A stretch of DNA of 15,258 bases from Thalassiosira profunda (taxonomy: Eukaryota; Bacillariophyta; Thalassiosirophyceae; Thalassiosirales; Thalassiosiraceae), in the NCBI GenBank assembly GCA_036939355.1, contig JALLAP010000258.1:1-15258 (forward strand), given 5' to 3'. Every line of letters starts with the position of its first letter. Position 1 is the first letter of the stretch. The notes under the pieces were generated by a model that was given only the letters and a program-made list of their open reading frames with translations, did not search any database and was not told the origin of the DNA. Of the stretch, positions 14,658 through 15,258 are shown piece after piece. The translations under genes and the position numbers were made by a program.

Positions 14658-14693
14658 ATCTCTGTTACCAAACAGAGATGAGGAGCGTTCCTC
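14658..14693 (+). terminator. Two back-to-back hairpins just after the membrane-protein stop
   Basis: ATCTCTGTT (14658-14666) and AACAGAGAT (14671-14679) form a perfect 9-bp stem with loop ACCA. GAGGA (14680-14684) and TCCTC (14689-14693) form a second stem with loop GCGT directly adjacent. The first begins four bases past the TGA. They lie outside the inverted-repeat arm. They do not match the histone 3' stem-loop. Confidence 0.6.
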
Positions 14694-14709
14694 GAATTGA
14701 AAGACAGTC

Positions 14710-15258
14710 GGATTGTAAAGGCCAACCTGCGCGGATAGATTTACAGTTGAACAAAGATGCAAGGTTAAATAACCCGCCGACGACCCACTATTCTGCATCA
14801 GCAACAGCAAACCGCCTAAGTCCAACCTATCTCGTTTCAGTCAGCCCCAGTGAACATCAAATCAAACACGACCTCCACCCCTGGCCAATTTAGCCCAGCA
14901 GTGACCAACATTGAAAGTCAACTTGAGCTTCTTCGCCGGTGGCTCCTCCGTTTCCTCCGTCTTCTTGAACGCGTCTCCGAGCGTGGCCATATCAATAACC
15001 TTCCTAACCGGCCCCAGCGTCCCGGCTGCCATACTCTGGAACACGCCGGCCGCCTCGCTCGCAGGAATCACGTCAATCTCAGGAAAGATTTCATGCTTTG
15101 CGCAGAACTCCAGCATCTCCGCCGTCTCTGGCACGCCACCGATCAGCGACCCCGTGATCGTGTACCGTGAGAAGAGCAGCTGGAAGGCGCTTATGCTGTA
15201 GGGCTCCGGGACCGCGCCGAGAAAGCAGTACGTCCCGCCCACCCTGAGCGTGCCCATC
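14710..15258 (-). repeat. Right arm of the large inverted repeat
   Basis: It matches 1-724 in reverse orientation without the MITE-like insert, so it shows the empty site. It contains the intact 3' end of the dehydrogenase gene and its 3' flank. It begins at GGATTGTAAAG, the complement of the motif that ends the left arm. Confidence 0.93.
14862..15257 (-). CDS. Zinc-type alcohol dehydrogenase (CAD/YahK-like), 5'-truncated, intact C-terminus
   Basis: The last 131 codons are present; the gene continues right of the window, and the ATG at 15257 aligns with an internal CTG of the left copy, so it is probably an internal Met rather than the start. The protein matches the left copy closely (changes such as PYSI for PYSV, FQSMAA for FKSMAD) apart from a local block after DMATL, where this copy reads GDAFKKTEET and is three residues longer. 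The tail after KKLK runs LTFNVGHCWAKLARGGGRV to a TGA. Many silent differences with few residue changes point to selection on the protein in both copies. The gene converges with the membrane-protein gene, with 208 bp between stops. Confidence 0.88.
   Translation of the reverse strand: MGTLRVGGTYCFLGAVPEPYSISAFQLLFSRYTITGSLIGGVPETAEMLEFCAKHEIFPEIDVIPASEAAGVFQSMAAGTLGPVRKVIDMATLGDAFKKTEETEEPPAKKLKLTFNVGHCWAKLARGGGRV

Noticed and set aside
1..15258. Terminal inverted repeats of a giant transposon
   Set aside because: The arms are ordinary dehydrogenase coding sequence under apparent selection plus its 3' flank, reaching past the window; segmental inverted duplication is simpler, though not proven.
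1..15258. tRNA, rRNA or CRISPR-type arrays
   Set aside because: No convincing A/B-box cloverleaf, no rRNA-like stretch, and no regularly spaced identical repeats with unique spacers were found on either strand by eye.

Overview
The window looks like nuclear DNA of a stramenopile alga, most likely a diatom. The evidence is two short spliceosomal introns (64 and 73 nt) with GT-AG ends, eukaryotic gene spacing, a block of TTAGGG-type telomere-like repeats, and two large surface proteins with long Ser/Thr/Pro repeats (PSxxPS, SPTxxPT) plus Lys/Ser/Gly patches followed by Trp, a combination I associate with diatom cell-surface and wall proteins. No bacterial or viral hallmark gene was seen. The taxonomic call is inference from style, not from a search.

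Layout, left to right. (1) Positions 1-724 are the left arm of a large inverted repeat, holding the 3' end of a zinc-type alcohol dehydrogenase gene (+) whose last codons are interrupted by a ~180-bp MITE-like element. (2) 1209-4096 (+) is a PIF1-family DNA helicase with one intron, a probable 1-nt frameshift, and a divergent GRF-like zinc finger at the C-terminus. (3) 4133-6590 (-) and 7022-11119 (-) are two tandem paralogues encoding single-pass surface proteins. The larger carries an F-type lectin (fucolectin-like) domain inserted inside a module shared by both. A telomere-like repeat block lies between them. (4) 11784-12569 (+) is a nuclear-looking, Ser- and acid-rich protein of unknown family, divergent from the large surface protein; paired E2F-like sites lie in the shared promoter region. 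(5) 13337-14653 (+) is a multi-pass membrane protein with a His-rich luminal or extracellular part and a possible CREST-like HxxxH motif. (6) 14710-15258 is the right arm of the inverted repeat, with the second copy of the alcohol dehydrogenase 3' end (-), uninterrupted.

The genes do not form an operon. The clearest functional unit is the surface-protein pair, which share a signal anchor, STP-rich stalks, a repeated two-part module, a juxtamembrane domain, one TM helix and a short tail. The structural oddity is the inverted duplication that bounds the window: both window ends fall at the same homologous base of the dehydrogenase gene, and the non-coding 3' flank of the two copies is more alike than their coding parts.

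Limits: no search or alignment program was run; percent identities are by-eye counts over short stretches; starts and introns are inferred from motif continuity.
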